NCBI GenBank assembly: GCA_029204225.1
Contig: CM055099.1
Location: 58,601,982 to 58,665,981, forward strand
From: Diphasiastrum complanatum
Lineage: Eukaryota > Streptophyta > Lycopodiopsida > Lycopodiales > Lycopodiaceae
Direction: 5' to 3'
DNA length: 64,000 nt
The notes under the pieces are model-generated. The model saw only the letters and a program-made list of their open reading frames with translations, was not told the origin of the DNA and did no database searches. Positions 9,991 through 20,329 of the stretch are shown piece after piece. The translations under genes were made by a program, and so were the position numbers. Numbering within the stretch: position 1 is the first letter of the stretch; every line of letters starts with the position of its first letter.

Positions 9991-12900
9991 CTCCCTCTTC
10001 AACTAGTTTTAGCATAGATTTAGAAAGTACACCAAGACTTGTTCTATGCTTGAAAAATAAGTCCTTTCCCAATGCTTTGGTAAAGATATCAGCCACACAT
10101 TCCTTTGATGGGACATGTTCAAGCTTGATCTCTTTTGCCAACACTTGTTCTCTCACAAAATGGTAAGCCACCTCGATATGTTTGCTCCTTGCATGGAAAA
10201 CCGGATTGCTTGCTAGACTTTGGGCTGAAAGGTTGTCACAAAAGATGATTGGACTCTCTGAAAAATCCAGCAAATGAAGCTCCATAATCATCCTCTTGAT
10301 CCACACCATCTCCTTTGTGCATGATGTCAAAGCTTTGTACTCGGCCTCACTAGAAGAAAGTGATATAGTTGCTTGTTTCTTCGACATCCATGAGATAGCT
10401 CCATCACCTATGAAAATAGCATGTGCATTTATGGATTTTCTATCCATAAGGTCTCCTGCAAAATCTGAATCTGAAAAACCAAATAAGTTAGGTGATGAGC
10501 CTCTATAAACAATGCCAAAATCTTTTGTTCCCGAGATGTATCTCAAGATCCTCTTTCCTAGTTTCCAATGTTCTATGCTAGGATCTTGCATGAATTGGCT
10601 TAATCTACCAACACAATAAGATAAATCAGGTCTTGTGATGGTTAGATATATAAGAGAACCTATTAGCTTCCTATAGAGAGTAATGTCCTCGAAGGATCTT
10701 TCATTACCTCTTATAGTTAGCTTTACATGTGATTCCATAGGTGTATCAATAGGATTTGCATCTACCATATGAAATCTATTGAGAATAGAAATAGCATACT
10801 TCTCTTGTGAAATAAAAGTGATTTGAGAAGTTCTAATTACTTCTATTCCTAAGATATAGCTCAAAAGACCAAGATCATGCACTTCAAATTCCTTTTTTAG
10901 TGCTTTCTTGATATCTTCTATATCTTCCTTGTTCCCTCCACTTAAAATAATGTCATCCACATAAATTAGAAGGATTGTAACATCATTAGCACTAATTCTA
11001 AAGTAAAGTGAATGATCATACTCACTCATAGTGAAGTTTTGAGAAAGTAGAAAAGAGTTAAGCCTAGCATACCAACTCCTTGGTGCTTGCTTAAGACCAT
11101 ACAAACTTTTTTGTAGAAAACACACATGATTAGGCTTGCTATGAGAAACATAGCTCTCGGGTTGCTCCATGTAGACTTCCTCTTCAAGATCACCATTCAA
11201 GAAAGCATTAGAAATGTCTAATTGCCAAAGATCCCATCCATAAAGAGTTGCAAGGGAAATGATTACTCTTATGCTCACCATCTTTGCCACGGGTGCAAAG
11301 GTTTCCTCATAGTCAATGCCATGCTCTTGAGCATAACCTTTAGCCACCAACCTTGCCTTCAACTTGTTGATAGATCCATCTTGATTTGTCTTTACCTTGA
11401 AGATCCATTTGCATCCAATTGCACTTTTGCCCTTTGGAAGCTCCACCAATCTCCATGTGTTGTTCTTCATAAGTGCTTCAAACTCAAGATCCATTGCTTG
11501 GATCCATTCCTCTTCTTGCCTTGCTTCATCTACACATGAAGGTACATCAAAAGAAGTTAGGAAAGCATAGTTGGATCCATCCACCACTTGCTTACCTTTG
11601 CCATCATAAGTGAGCCTTGAGGGTTTCACTTTATGCCTTGGAGTTCTCCTTGGAATTTGACTTGAAGAGGCTTCTTCAACATCCACATCCAATGTGTCAT
11701 CAACTCCATTGTCATCAAGCACATTAGTTGCAACAACACCATCATCACTTGAAACAACTTTTGGAATGTTACCTTCATCAAAAATGACATCCCTACTTGT
11801 GAACACTTTCTTGATTGAAGGAACATAAATCCTATATGCTTTGCTTACTTCACTATAACCAACAAAAATGCCCTTTCTTGAAGATGGATCCTCCTTAGTT
11901 CTATCATCAAGAGTAATGTTGAAGTAGCAAATGCATCCAAAAGTTCTTAGAAACTTGACATTAGGCTTCGTACCAAACAAAGCTTCAAAAGGGGTTTTTC
12001 CTTCCAATACAACACTTGGCCATCTATTGCATAGGAAATTTGCACACAACAAAGCATCACTCCAAAAAGGTTTAGGAAGATTAGCATTCAATCTCATTGC
12101 CTTTGCACTCTCACACAAGGTTCTATTCTTCCTCTCGGCCACTCCATTTTGTTGTGGTGTTCTTGGACATGTGTACTCCCTCTTGATCCCATGCTCATCG
12201 CAAAAGGCTTTGAATTTGTTAGAAATGTATTCACCACCATTGTCGCTCCTCAAGCATTTGATTTTGGTTGTAAATTGAGTCTCAATAGCAACTTTGAACT
12301 TGACAAACACATCAAACACCTCATCCTTGCTCTTTAGTAGATAAACCCAACAAAATCTACTAAAATCATCAATGAAAGTTACATACATCTTAGCACCTCC
12401 ATTGCTAATTGTAGTAACACCATGAATATCCGAATGCAAGAGAGAAAAAGGCATCTTAGATCTAGATATAGATCTAGTATATGGCAATCTATGTGATTTA
12501 GACAAAGCACATTCTTCACAAACATGATTCAAGCAAGTAAGAGACTTGGGAAGTCCCCTTACTACCTCCTTTTTGGCTATTACCTCCAAGGCCTTGTAGT
12601 TGAGATGTCCCATCCTTTTATGCCATACCTCTTGAATTGACATTTGTTCATTTGCCATGCATCCAACTTGGTTAGCAACAACACATGCATCAAGCTTGAA
12701 CAATTTCCCTTGCCTTTTCCCTTTTGCAATGATACTACACCCCTTTTTGATCAAGCAAGCATCACCATCAAACTCAACTTTGAATCCTTTGTCAAGCATT
12801 TGGCTTACACTAAGTAAGTTCTTGGTAATGGATGGAATGAGCAAAACATCTTTCAATTCTATATTCCTATTTGTAGAAAGTGAAATAGGAATTGTGCCAA

Positions 12901-13936
12901 TCCCCTTGATTGCACACTCACCATCATTTGCGGTATAGATTACCTTCCTATCACCATCAAATGCCATTAAAGATGAAAAATACTCTTTATGATATGTCAT
13001 ATGAGAAGTGGCTCCACTATCAATCCACCAAGGATCAATGTCTCCATGATTAGCCAACAAGCAAGATGACATAACAAAAGCATCATTTGAAAGAAGCTCA
13101 TCCCCACCCTCATCAATAGTTAGATTGGTTTGCTTTTCCCCTTGATCCCTCTTTTTCTTAAAACAATCACTAGCAAAATGCCCTTTGACTCCACAATAGA
13201 AACATTTTAGCTTAGATCTATCCTTCTTTTTGCCAAAAGTAGAGTGCTCACCTTGGTCTTGCCCTTTAGACCAATTGCTTTTACCTTTGCCCTTGAACTT
13301 GCCTTTAGAGAACATTGCCTCCTCTTCTCCTCCTTGAGATGTAGAAGATGCTCCCACTCTTGCTTGCAACCTGAATTCTTCAGCCAACAAGACCTCTTGC
13401 AAGTCTCCAACACTTGGTAAACATTTTTGGATAGCATAACTTTGAACAAGATTAGCATGATCATCCAACAAGCCATTGAGAATCACTTGAACAAGCTCCT
13501 CATTATTTATGCCATCATTAATGCATGCTAACTCATCATTCAATGCTTTAACTCTCAAAACAAAAGCATGTCCATTCTCACTCTTCTTTTGCATACAAGA
13601 AAAGATTTGCCTTCTTAAAGTCAACACTCTAGAAGTAGACTTGGATTCATAAACCTTCTTCAAGGCTTCCCAAGCTTCACTAGATGATGTGCACTTACCA
13701 ACCTCTTTGATAAGCTCATTTGTCACATTCATCTTGATCATGTGAAGGGCTTTCTTTGCCCTCTTGTCATACCTCAATTGTTCTTGAGGTGCCAAAGGTC
13801 TCTCCTCCACACCTACAACAATATCCATCAACTCATTCATCTCAAGCAAAGACTCCATCCTTACTTTCCAAGTAGAATAGTTGAGGGAGGTAAGCCTATC
13901 ATTGCTTTCCAACATGTAGCCTCCATTTGTAGCCAT
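9986..13936 (-). CDS. Element A gag-pol polyprotein (Ty1/copia)
   Basis: This 1316-residue frame carries all functions needed for copia replication in cytoplasmic virus-like particles and for integration. Gag (about 1-240) is of the UBN2/DUF4219 type. A CCHC knuckle follows (C245, C248, H253, C258), then protease with D306-S307-G308. Integrase has an HHCC site (H439, H444, C473, C476) and a catalytic triad D503, D565, E601 (D,D35E spacing). Reverse transcriptase has YVDD at 992-995. RNase H has acidic residues near D1158, E1197 and D1234. The start ATG at 13936 opens a gag N-terminus like those of C and D. No stop or frameshift is seen, and the length is normal for a plant copia polyprotein. 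Confidence 0.97.
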   Translation of the reverse strand: MATNGGYMLESNDRLTSLNYSTWKVRMESLLEMNELMDIVVGVEERPLAPQEQLRYDKRAKKALHMIKMNVTNELIKEVGKCTSSSEAWEALKKVYESKSTSRVLTLRRQIFSCMQKKSENGHAFVLRVKALNDELACINDGINNEELVQVILNGLLDDHANLVQSYAIQKCLPSVGDLQEVLLAEEFRLQARVGASSTSQGGEEEAMFSKGKFKGKGKSNWSKGQDQGEHSTFGKKKDRSKLKCFYCGVKGHFASDCFKKKRDQGEKQTNLTIDEGGDELLSNDAFVMSSCLLANHGDIDPWWIDSGATSHMTYHKEYFSSLMAFDGDRKVIYTANDGECAIKGIGTIPISLSTNRNIELKDVLLIPSITKNLLSVSQMLDKGFKVEFDGDACLIKKGCSIIAKGKRQGKLFKLDACVVANQVGCMANEQMSIQEVWHKRMGHLNYKALEVIAKKEVVRGLPKSLTCLNHVCEECALSKSHRLPYTRSISRSKMPFSLLHSDIHGVTTISNGGAKMYVTFIDDFSRFCWVYLLKSKDEVFDVFVKFKVAIETQFTTKIKCLRSDNGGEYISNKFKAFCDEHGIKREYTCPRTPQQNGVAERKNRTLCESAKAMRLNANLPKPFWSDALLCANFLCNRWPSVVLEGKTPFEALFGTKPNVKFLRTFGCICYFNITLDDRTKEDPSSRKGIFVGYSEVSKAYRIYVPSIKKVFTSRDVIFDEGNIPKVVSSDDGVVATNVLDDNGVDDTLDVDVEEASSSQIPRRTPRHKVKPSRLTYDGKGKQVVDGSNYAFLTSFDVPSCVDEARQEEEWIQAMDLEFEALMKNNTWRLVELPKGKSAIGCKWIFKVKTNQDGSINKLKARLVAKGYAQEHGIDYEETFAPVAKMVSIRVIISLATLYGWDLWQLDISNAFLNGDLEEEVYMEQPESYVSHSKPNHVCFLQKSLYGLKQAPRSWYARLNSFLLSQNFTMSEYDHSLYFRISANDVTILLIYVDDIILSGGNKEDIEDIKKALKKEFEVHDLGLLSYILGIEVIRTSQITFISQEKYAISILNRFHMVDANPIDTPMESHVKLTIRGNERSFEDITLYRKLIGSLIYLTITRPDLSYCVGRLSQFMQDPSIEHWKLGKRILRYISGTKDFGIVYRGSSPNLFGFSDSDFAGDLMDRKSINAHAIFIGDGAISWMSKKQATISLSSSEAEYKALTSCTKEMVWIKRMIMELHLLDFSESPIIFCDNLSAQSLASNPVFHARSKHIEVAYHFVREQVLAKEIKLEHVPSKECVADIFTKALGKDLFFKHRTSLGVLSKSMLKLVEEGV
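9991..10002 (-). promoter_or_regulatory. Element A polypurine tract
   Basis: The plus strand reads CTCCCTCTTCAA, so the minus strand reads TTGAAGAGGGAG directly before the 3' LTR. This is the plus-strand DNA primer site. The last codons of gag-pol overlap it, as in elements C and D. Confidence 0.85.
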
Positions 13937-14533
13937 GTTGCAATGATTGATCTCTGATCTTTGACCTGTTCCAATGCACTAAGCACTCTCTTGAATCAAC
14001 AAATGAAACACAAGAAGAAATCACAAAGATTTGGAACCTAAAACCTTACTTTTTCTCTCTTTTCCTCACTTTTTCCTTAATTTTAGCCACTAGTTTTATG
14101 ATTTCTTGATCAAACCAAGACCAAACCTCAATATACTTGCTTTTCCCTCACTCCTAAGATTGAAATACACTCTTGAATCATTCAGCAAACTGAAAATCAG
14201 AGGGTTACATCAATTTTGAAGTTTTTGACATGAAGAAGCAAGAAATTGAATCAAAAAACTATATGCTAGAATGGAAAACTAATAGGATCTTGTTGGATCT
14301 TGCATCTCCCTCTTTCCAAAACAATTTTTGTCTCCTTATTCTGATAAGTACAGAGGGAATTCGCCCTACTTCAATTGAAATGCATACAAATGATGTTTTG
14401 ATCACAAAGATCCAATTTCTACACATAAATCAACAAGATTTTTAGCTAGAAACTTGATTGGAATGCTACAAAAGCAAACTCGCCCACAAATCTCTTCTAA
14501 ATCTGGCAAAACCTGCACATTTGGCCGCCTAAT
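13937..14533 (-). mobile_element. Element A untranslated leader
   Basis: About 600 bp lie between the primer-binding site and the gag start. It is A/T-rich with only short unsupported frames. Its upstream end resembles the leaders of the other copia elements in style but not closely in sequence. Confidence 0.8.
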
Positions 14534-14545
14534 GCTCTGATACCA
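14534..14545 (-). promoter_or_regulatory. Element A primer-binding site
   Basis: The minus strand reads TGGTATCAGAGC, directly abutting the 5' LTR. Confidence 0.92.
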
Positions 14546-15198
14546 TGTGAAAAACTCAGATCCAAAAGATGCTAAAGTTTCATAAAGATCTTGGCCATGG
14601 AAGTTATGCACATCTAGATTGAAAAAATGATAGAAATTGTGATGTTAAGCATACTAAACATCAACTAAACATCAAAATCTGATCATAAGCTTCCACAAAC
14701 AGAAACTTGCTGTCCCTGTCCGTACTTCAGAGCCTACAACCTGCATTTCACACGTGTGAAGCCATAGCAACAAAGAAATCACAATTCTAGTGGCTAGAAT
14801 GCAAGATATGAACAAAAAAGTGAGAGAGAAGAAGATGGACCTTCAAAGAGCATAACATTCATTCAATAGAATGAAAATGAGATGTGTACATACTCGTGGA
14901 GATGGCTATTTATAGCAGCCATAGTGCCTCTTGGCCACTTGTCTTATGATAGGCTAAAATTGGGGTCCAATAGGATTCACCCATATACCTAGAAATTTGG
15001 TCAAATAGGAATGCACCAAATTATGAGCCAATAGAAGAGCTCCACACTCGACCTCCTCTAATTAATGTGACCTCAAAAGTAGTGTACACATACTTTGGGC
15101 CTCTACATACATGTATGAACCTATCTCTAACTTTTATTTGGCCATAGGCCTACAAAATCTCAAGTTAGGAAAATACTACTAGTTGACAATTTTTCACA
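14546..15198 (-). repeat. Element A 5' LTR with TATA box
   Basis: This 653-bp LTR is identical by eye to the 3' LTR. A TATA-like CTATAAATAG (minus strand, 14906-14915) should drive the gag-pol transcript. The palindrome CACACGTGTG is at 14749-14758, in the part of the LTR expected to be transcribed. Confidence 0.93.
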
Positions 15199-15403
15199 TT
15201 CTACTAGTATTGTCTACTTCAATCAAGCAAGTGCATTGTTTCTAGTATTCTATGATTTGATTTTGTTAGAGATCATTCTTAGATCTTTATAGGAAGTCTA
15301 TTACTGATCTTTTCAGGTCCCTAAGAAGTGGGATAAGATAGACCTTCAATCAAATCAATAGAAGTAACCTTCATTTGTGTCAAGTCCTTGATTAGGAGAC
15401 TAG
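15199..15403 (+). mobile_element. B1 leader, second part
   Basis: The B1 leader resumes after element A and leads into the gag ATG. It matches the reverse complement of 35402-35606 in B2 almost base for base. Confidence 0.9.
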
Positions 15404-16609
15404 ATGGCATCTATAAATGCATATCTTTTGGATACTAATGAAAGGCTCAACAAAACTAACTATTCCATATGGAAAGTTAGAATGGAATCTATCATGATCA
15501 TGCAAGATCTGATGGAAATTGTAAATGGTAAGGAGGGTGAACCTAATCATCCTCAAGAAAAAGCCAAATACATCAAGAGGTGCAATGTTGCACTACATTG
15601 CATAAAAATGAATGTTGCAAATGAACTCTTAAGAGAGGTAGGAGATTGCACTTCAGCTCAAGATGCTTGGGAGACTTTGCAAAAGCTCTATGAATCCAAG
15701 AACCAAACTAGAATGTTAGCTTTGAAGAATCAAATCTATAGAAGCTATCAAAAGAAAGGAGAGAGTGCACATACTTTTGTCCTAAGAGTAAAGGAATTGA
15801 ACAAAGAGCTAGCCTTTATAGGTGATCCTATCAAGGATGAAGAGCTTGTTCAACTCATATTGAATGGACTAAGCTTTGATTTTGACAATTTGGTTCAGGG
15901 ATATGCAATTATAGGTAAGCTCCCCACACTTGAAGAACTCCAAGGCACACTCATGGCCGAGGAATCAAGAAGGAGCCAAATGCAAGAGAGGATGGATAGG
16001 CTTTCCATCCAAGGTGAAGATGACCAAGCTCTCTTCACCAAAGGCAAAGGCAAGTCCAAAGGCAAAGTATCAACATTCAAGAAGTCTACAAAGCTTGAGG
16101 ATCAAGAAGGACCCTCAAAGGCATCTCCATCAATCACCAAAGTCAAGAAGGACAAATCAAAGGTGAAGTGTTACTATTGTAGCAAGATGGGGCATTATGC
16201 CTCGGAATGCTTCAAGAGGAAGCAAGATCAAAGCCAAGCCAACATGAGCAAAGAGGAGGAGGAGGAGAGTTCACATGAGGACTCTCTCATGATGTCCATA
16301 TTTTCTTCAACAAGCTTCAAAGGAGAAGATCCTTGGTGGATTGACTCGGGTGCTAGTTCACACATGACTAGTAAAAGGGATTTTTTCTCTTCTCTCTTAT
16401 CTTATGATGGACCTATAAAGTCTATCTATACAGAAAATGATGAAGCTTGTAAGATTGAAGGAGTTGGTAGCATTCCCCTTTGCTTAGGATCTTCCAAAAA
16501 GATCAACATAGAAGGTGTTTTGTACATTCCTACAATAACAAAGAATCTACTAAGTGTTGGCCAAATGGTAGACAATGGTTTCAATGTTGACTTTGCTTCA
16601 AATGAATGA
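15404..16609 (+). pseudogene. B1 gag-protease, truncated by a 20-bp deletion
   Basis: This copia gag of 401 codons starts at ATG 15404, which gives an N-terminus shared with B2. It carries a CCHC knuckle (C256, C259, H264, C269) in a lysine-rich tail and a protease with D314-S315-G316. Against B2 about 20 bp are missing near 16610, immediately after the codons for ASNE, so the frame closes early and pol is left in another frame. Gag alone could still be made. The rest of the polyprotein could not be made without frameshifting. Confidence 0.92.
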
Positions 16610-19164
16610 GATAGTGGCTAAGGGCACTAGACTTGGCAAACTTTATAAGTTGGATGCATTTGTGGATACTAATGTTGTCATGTTGGCCGAGAAGAGCAAG
16701 ATATCTACTTTTACTTTATGGCACAAAAGACTTGGACATGTCAACTCGGGTTCCATGGAGGCTATGATCAAGGAGGAGTATGCTTTAGGCCTACCAAGGT
16801 CTATTGGGAAGGAAGACAAGGTTTGTGAAGCTTGTGCCTTATCCAAGACACATAAGAAGGTGTTTCCTAACTCCATCACAAAGTCATCTCATCCTCTTGA
16901 ACTCATACACTCGGATGTGCACATTGCTAGCACCAAATCTAATGGAGGTTCATCCATGTTTTTAACCTTCATTGATGACTACTCAAGATATTGTTGGGTG
17001 TTCTTACTTTCCTTCAAGTCTCAAGTATTTGATACTTTTGTAAAGTTCAAGTTGTTTGTGGAAAAGCATCATAATCATAGCATCAAGATTCTTAGAAGTG
17101 ACAATGGTGGAGAATTCATCTCCAATGAGTTCAAGGCCTTTTGTGAGGAGGAAGGGATCAAGAAAGAGACTTCTTGTCCTTACACTCCTCAACAAAATGG
17201 AGTTGCTGAAAGAAGGAATAGAAAATTATGTGAATGTTCTAAGGCTTTAAGATTAGATGCTTGTTTGCCCAAATCCTTTTGGGGTGAGTCTCTTGTATGT
17301 GCAAACTACTTGATGAATAGGGTGTCTTGCAAAGCAATTGAAGACAAAACTCCTTATGAGATGTTGTATGGAAAGAAACCCAATCTTAATCACTTGAAAG
17401 TTTTTGGGTGTATATGTTATGTGCATGTGCCATTGGAAACAAGAACCAAGGAGGATCCATCTTCCACAAGAGGGATCATGCTTGGATATGCAAGCTCAAG
17501 CAAGGGCTACAAAGTCTATCTCCCATCCTTAAACAAATTTGTTGTTTCAAGGGATGTCATCTTTGATGAACATCATATGCATATGCTTGAAGAAGGCTCA
17601 AGTGCTCCAACAATCAAGAAGAAGATGGCCGAGGAGCAAGATCTTGGTTTTGAGGAGGAGCTCATGGAGGAGCAAGCACCAAACCCACTTATCACACCAA
17701 GGAGATCTTCAACGGCAAAAGTGGAGCCATCAAGGCTCACATATCAAGGCAAAGGACAGCAAGTTGAGGGTATCTCATCCACTTCTTATGCTTTATCTAG
17801 TTTTGAAGAACCGTCTAATGTTGAAGATGCATTGAACTCCAAAGAATGGTATAAAGCTATGTTGGATGAGTATGATGCCTTGATTGAGAATGAAACTTGG
17901 TTGCTTGTTGAGAGACCTCAAAGGAATGTAATAGGATGCAAGTGGGTCTTCAAGCTTAAGTTGAATGCAAATGGGAGTGTTAACAAACATAAAGCAAGAT
18001 TAGTTGCAAAAGGTTATGCTCAAGAGAGAGGGATAGACTATGAGGAAACTTTTGCACCTATGGCCAAGATGGTCACAGTAAGGCTAATCATTGCACTTGC
18101 ATCACATTTTGGATGGATTCTATGTCAAATGGATGTCTCTAATGCTTTCTTGAATGGTTTTTTGGAAGAGGATATCTATATGGAGCAGCCACAAGGGTTC
18201 ATCAAGCATGGTATGGAGAACAAAGTATGCCATCTCCAAAGAAGCATCTATGGCTTGAAGCAAGCCTCGAGATCTTGGAATTCAAGACTACATTGCTATC
18301 TTATTTCACTTTCTTTTGTTCAAAGTGAATATGATCCCACTCTTTACATTAAGTTTGATGATGTTGGTATTGTACTTTTACTCATTTATGTAGATGACAT
18401 CATCATTAGTGGAAATAGTGTTGATGGTATTGAAAAAATCAAGATAGATCTATCCTTAGAGTTCAAGATGGTAGATCTAGGGTGTCTTCACTTCATCTTA
18501 GGCATAGAAGTACTTAGAGGGTCTGATTTTATCTTTATAAGTCAAGTAAACTGTGCTCAAAGTCTTTTGAATAAGTTTAAGATGGAAGTATGCAAAAGTG
18601 TTGACACACCAATGGAGCAAGATGTAAAAGTGCCAAATGAAGATGATGAAAGATCCTTCATGGACATCACTTTGTTTAGGCAACTTATAGGTTCCTTAAT
18701 GTGGATCACTATAACTAGACCAGATCTTAGCTTTAGTATATGTAGGTTGAGCCAATCCATGCAAAAGCCATTGAATATCCATTGGAAAAAGGCTAAGAGG
18801 ATTCTAAGATACATCTCGGGTACATTGGATTTTGGGATTCTATACAGAGGAGATGTGATTAACCTTCATGCATTTAGTGATTCAGATTTTGCAGGGGACA
18901 AGAGAGATAGGAAATCAACAAGTGCCTATTCAACTTTCAGAGGAGAAGGTGTGGTTTCATGGCTTTCAAAAAAGCAAGAAACTATATCTCTATCTTCAAC
19001 CGAGGCCGAGTACAAAGCTTTGACAACCACTACAAAGGAGGTACTTTGGATCAAGAGATTATTGGTGGAGCTAAAGATCATGGATTCAGAGGAGGCACCA
19101 ATCATCTACAATGACAATATATCAGCCCAACACCTTGCATCTAACCCAATCTTTCATGCAAGAT
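16610..19164 (+). pseudogene. B1 pol: integrase, RT and partial RNase H, cut at inversion breakpoint
   Basis: The frame resumes just past the 20-bp deletion (an upstream ATG at 16575 opens the same frame) and runs to 19164. It holds the integrase zinc-binding HKRLGH and CEAC motifs, the D,D35E core (HSDVH, SDNGGE, GVAERR), RT with YVDD, and RNase H with SDSDFAGD and SSTEAEY. It ends after FHAR, where B1 sequence stops and D LTR sequence begins; the TAA at 19164-19166 is made by the junction. About 200 bp of coding sequence present in B2 is missing. Confidence 0.93.
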
Positions 19165-19669
19165 AACAAAAACATAAAATATGTTTGCTTTCTGTACAAT
19201 TACAGTTCCCTACTGTATTTCACACGTGTGGAACTGAAAATAACAATAAATGATCATTCTACACACAAGATTGCAAGATAACACCAAGATAGTGCACCAA
19301 TGAGTAGTAGAACCCAAAGAGAACCATGTATAATGATGAAATGAGAGATAGAAGAGAGAAGATGTGTCTCTCCACGAATTACATCCTTTTATAGAGTTTC
19401 CAAACCCTATTTGGCCACTTGGCTTTCCCTCCAAAATGTAAACCCTACTATTTTTGGGTCTAGATTTAGTGTACCCAAAGTTCAAATTTGAATCTCTCTC
19501 AAACTCGACTACCAACTTTCCCACATTTTCAAGAAGTGTTAATTGAATGTATTTTAAGCTGATATAACTTCAAAAAGTTTATCTCTAAGTCTAAAATGAG
19601 TTTTGTCCTCTTATTGACAATTTACCAAAATATGACTAAACTAGACTAAACTAGTTGAAATCTCTCACA
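19165..19669 (-). repeat. First 505 bp of the D 5' LTR, inverted
   Basis: The reverse complement matches the first 505 bp of the D 3' LTR (46388-46892), with about 18 differences by eye. It starts (plus strand) AACAAAAAC exactly where B1 stops and ends CTCTCACA. It holds the D promoter TATAAA (minus strand, about 19387-19393) and a CACACGTGTG at 19221-19230. The other 145 bp of this LTR are at 42069-42213, so the D body has lost its promoter. The flank TATAG (minus strand CTATA) corresponds to CTATC after the D 3' LTR. Confidence 0.93.
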
Positions 19670-19674
19670 TATAG

Positions 19675-20329
19675 TGTGAAAAATACAGATCCTAAGTGGA
19701 TCTAAACTCCAAGATCATTGGCTTGAATGCTTGCACTCCAAACTACATAAGCTAGGAATTGGCAACACATTCTATGCTACCTAGAATGCAAAGAACTTGA
19801 TCAAAAAGCATTTATCACAAATGGAAACTTCCATAAACATCAAGTGCGGCCCAAAATAGCATTATACAGTCCATAATACATCAGCCTACCACTTTTGGAA
19901 AGCACCTAAGATCATACACAATAGCTTGAAGACAATACACACAACAATGCTCTCAATGGAGGAAGAAACAATGACAATGATCTATTGATCTCAATGAAGC
20001 ATACAAAAGGTTTCTCCAACCTGTTCTCCACGACTTCCCTACTATTTATGGATGAGGAAGATGACTCTCTCTCCTCTCTCTAGAAGGTACTTGACCCTAG
20101 ATATTCCCTATATAGGAAAAATAGCTAAAAATGGCTTATATGACCAAAATACATCAAAATGGTCTCATTTTGAAGGGTACGAAGTTTGACACTTCATCAT
20201 ACTGAAAAAATACAGTAAATAAAAACATTGTGGCCTGGTTCACACGTGCAAAACTCCAGAACCAAAACTATTTACAATTTTAGCCAATTTAGGCCTCAAA
20301 CTAGCTAGGAAATGTTGACAATTTTCACA
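19675..20329 (-). repeat. Element C 3' LTR (655 bp)
   Basis: It reads TGTGAAAAATAC ... ATTTTCACA on the plus strand. A CTATATAG box lies near 20108-20115 and CACACGTGCA, one change from the shared palindrome, at 20241-20250. Here the palindrome-like site is upstream of the TATA-like box, unlike in A, B and D. Confidence 0.93.

Larger units (their letters stand above)
9338..15198 (-). mobile_element. Element A: intact Ty1/copia, nested in the B1 leader
   Basis: This is a complete 5861-bp element with two 653-bp LTRs that appear identical by eye, a primer-binding site, a polypurine tract and a single uninterrupted gag-pol frame. It sits in the leader of B1; the undisturbed site is visible in B2 around 35604-35607. 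The flanks share only ATTC/TTC rather than a clean 5-bp duplication, so a small change at the junction is likely. Intact coding and identical LTRs mark it as the youngest insertion here and possibly still mobile. Confidence 0.95.

Noticed and set aside
14230-14445. Plus-strand frame in the A leader
   Set aside because: It is antisense to the element, short and without homology.
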